5,404 nt of DNA from Chlamydiae bacterium RIFCSPHIGHO2_12_FULL_49_9 (GTDB taxonomy: Bacteria > Chlamydiota > Chlamydiia > Chlamydiales > SM23-39). The stretch spans positions 1-5,404 of the forward strand of contig MGLY01000053.1 of NCBI GenBank assembly GCA_001794935.1. Reading direction: 5' to 3'. Positions within the stretch are counted from its first letter, which is position 1. The number at the start of each line of letters is the position of its first letter. The notes under the pieces were generated by a model. It was not told where the DNA came from, did no database searches, and saw only the letters and a list, made by a program, of their open reading frames with translations. A program made the translations under genes and the position numbers. Shown piece by piece: positions 4,321 through 5,404 of the stretch.

Positions 4321-5404
4321 ATGCTGAAAGAATATACATGCCCTATGCATCCACAAATTGTTCAGCCAAACCCTGGATCGTGCCCGATTTGTGGAATGCG
4401 GCTGGAATTGCGAACAAAAGGCGCTGGCGATGATGAGGACGATGAGGAACTCAAAGACATGAATCGCCGGTTTTGGGTGGGTTTATTTTTAACCATTCCA
4501 ATTTTTGTTCTCGTTACTTCTCATCTGTCTCTTGGCGGATATAGTTCTTGGCTGCAATTCGCATTGGCCTCTCCAATAGTGCTTTGGGGCGGCTTGCCTT
4601 TTTTCGTTAAAGGATGGCATTCGATTGTTACCAGACATTTGAATATGTTTACTTTGATTAGCCTGGGTGTCGGCGCCGCTTATGCGTACAGTCTGGCTGC
4701 AGTCTTTTGGCCGTCGATTTTCCCCGCCTCTTTCCGAAACGAAAGCAATCAAGTCGATCTCTATTTTGAAGCGGCGAGCGTCATCACTGTTCTCGTTATT
4801 TTGGGGCAAGTCCTCGAACTTAAGGCCAGAATAAAAACAGGCCAGGCTATCAAAAAATTGCTGGGATTAGCCCCCGCTACAGCCAGATTGGTTCTGGAGG
4901 ATCAAACCGAAAAAAATATTCCTCTCGAAGAAGTGAAGAAAGGAGATGTCCTGCGAGTCAGGCCCGGAGAAAAAGTTCCGACCGACGGCGTTGTTCTGGA
5001 AGGGAGCAGCTCTGTAGACGAATCAATGATCACGGGCGAACCCTTCCCAGTCATGAAGAGCGCTGAAGATAAAGTCACAGGGGCTACTTTAAATGGCAGC
5101 GGCAGCTTTCTCATGAGAGCAGAGCGCGTAGGGAGCAAAACTCTTCTCGCCCGCATCGTCCATATGGTAAGCGAAGCACAGAGAAGCCGGGCGCCCATTC
5201 AAAAACTCGCCGATGTTGTTTCTTCGTATTTTGTCCCTGCTGTTGTGGTTGTCGCGGCTTTTACATTCCTGATCTGGGGATTTTTTGGCCCGGCGCCCAG
5301 TTTTGGCTTGGGACTCATCAACGCTGTTGCCGTCTTGATTATCGCCTGCCCATGTGCCCTGGGGCTGGCAACCCCTATGTCCATCATGGTTGGCATTGGA
5401 AGAG
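4321..5404 (+). CDS. copA: copper/silver-exporting P1B-type ATPase, 5' part (cut by the window edge)
   Basis: The first 361 codons of a heavy-metal P-type ATPase that pumps Cu(I) or Ag(I) out of the cytoplasm. In place of HMA domains the N-terminus has a short heavy-metal-binding domain, YTCPMHPQIVQP and CPICGM (Cys7, His10, Cys21, Cys24, Met26), then an acidic linker (GDDEDDEE). Membrane helices lie near 51-67, 77-99, 109-130 and 147-167. The actuator domain follows with PGEKVPTDG (215-223) and the dephosphorylation motif TGE (238-240). Helix 5 is at 303-323, and helix 6 carries the CPC motif in IACPCALGLATP (341-352), the transmembrane metal site. The phosphorylation aspartate (DKTG) and nucleotide-binding domain lie beyond the edge. 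About half of a usual 650-750-residue protein is visible. The start at 4321 has no clear Shine-Dalgarno sequence; TTG at 4318 is an alternative. The 11-bp gap implies co-translation with the barrel gene. The CPC motif makes zinc- or cobalt-specific pumps less likely. Confidence 0.95.
   Translation, partial: MLKEYTCPMHPQIVQPNPGSCPICGMRLELRTKGAGDDEDDEELKDMNRRFWVGLFLTIPIFVLVTSHLSLGGYSSWLQFALASPIVLWGGLPFFVKGWHSIVTRHLNMFTLISLGVGAAYAYSLAAVFWPSIFPASFRNESNQVDLYFEAASVITVLVILGQVLELKARIKTGQAIKKLLGLAPATARLVLEDQTEKNIPLEEVKKGDVLRVRPGEKVPTDGVVLEGSSSVDESMITGEPFPVMKSAEDKVTGATLNGSGSFLMRAERVGSKTLLARIVHMVSEAQRSRAPIQKLADVVSSYFVPAVVVVAAFTFLIWGFFGPAPSFGLGLINAVAVLIIACPCALGLATPMSIMVGIGR

Noticed and set aside
4489..5396. 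Three leftward frames (4489-4809, 4902-5198, 5199-5396) opposite the ATPase.
   Set aside because: Low-complexity products rich in Ser, Thr, Arg and Pro, typical of antisense shadows; the plus strand encodes clear P1B ATPase motifs throughout.

Overview
This window carries six protein-coding genes, and the last one runs off the right edge. A porin-like outer-membrane barrel and several signal peptides point to a Gram-negative bacterium of moderate G+C. The mix of exported versions of normally cytosolic enzymes, a BRO/DinD-type accessory gene and a metal-efflux locus would suit a host- or amoeba-associated lineage such as an environmental chlamydia. That is a guess from gene content; nothing in the window fixes the taxon. 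No rRNA, tRNA, CRISPR array or transposase is visible.

Left part (1-1727): after a short upstream stretch with no assignable gene, a small pyruvoyl-dependent decarboxylase of the S-adenosylmethionine decarboxylase (SpeD/SpeH) family reads rightward. It starts behind a good Shine-Dalgarno sequence and carries an N-terminal signal peptide, which is unexpected for this enzyme. It converges on, and overlaps by 24 bp, a leftward family-2-type glycosyltransferase with TPR-like helical repeats. That protein also has a signal-peptide-like N-terminus fused directly to the first strand of the catalytic domain.

Middle (1728-2987): a 146-bp divergent intergenic region is followed by a 77-codon acidic protein of unknown function. 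After a 22-bp gap comes a 285-residue Bro-N plus DinD-like protein, a family common in phages and accessory DNA. This stretch looks more A+T-rich by eye than its flanks.

Right part (about 2993-5404): on the same strand lies a Met/His-rich outer-membrane barrel protein of a family that I recall near copper-resistance genes. Eleven bp later comes a P1B-type copper/silver ATPase with an N-terminal CPMHP...CPICGM metal-binding domain in place of HMA domains. These two genes plausibly cooperate in copper or silver handling. The barrel gene has no ATG or GTG start; its frame stays open back into the end of the BRO gene, so its true start is uncertain. All four rightward genes from 1874 are tightly spaced and could be one transcript, with the BRO/DinD pair as either an insertion or a regulator.
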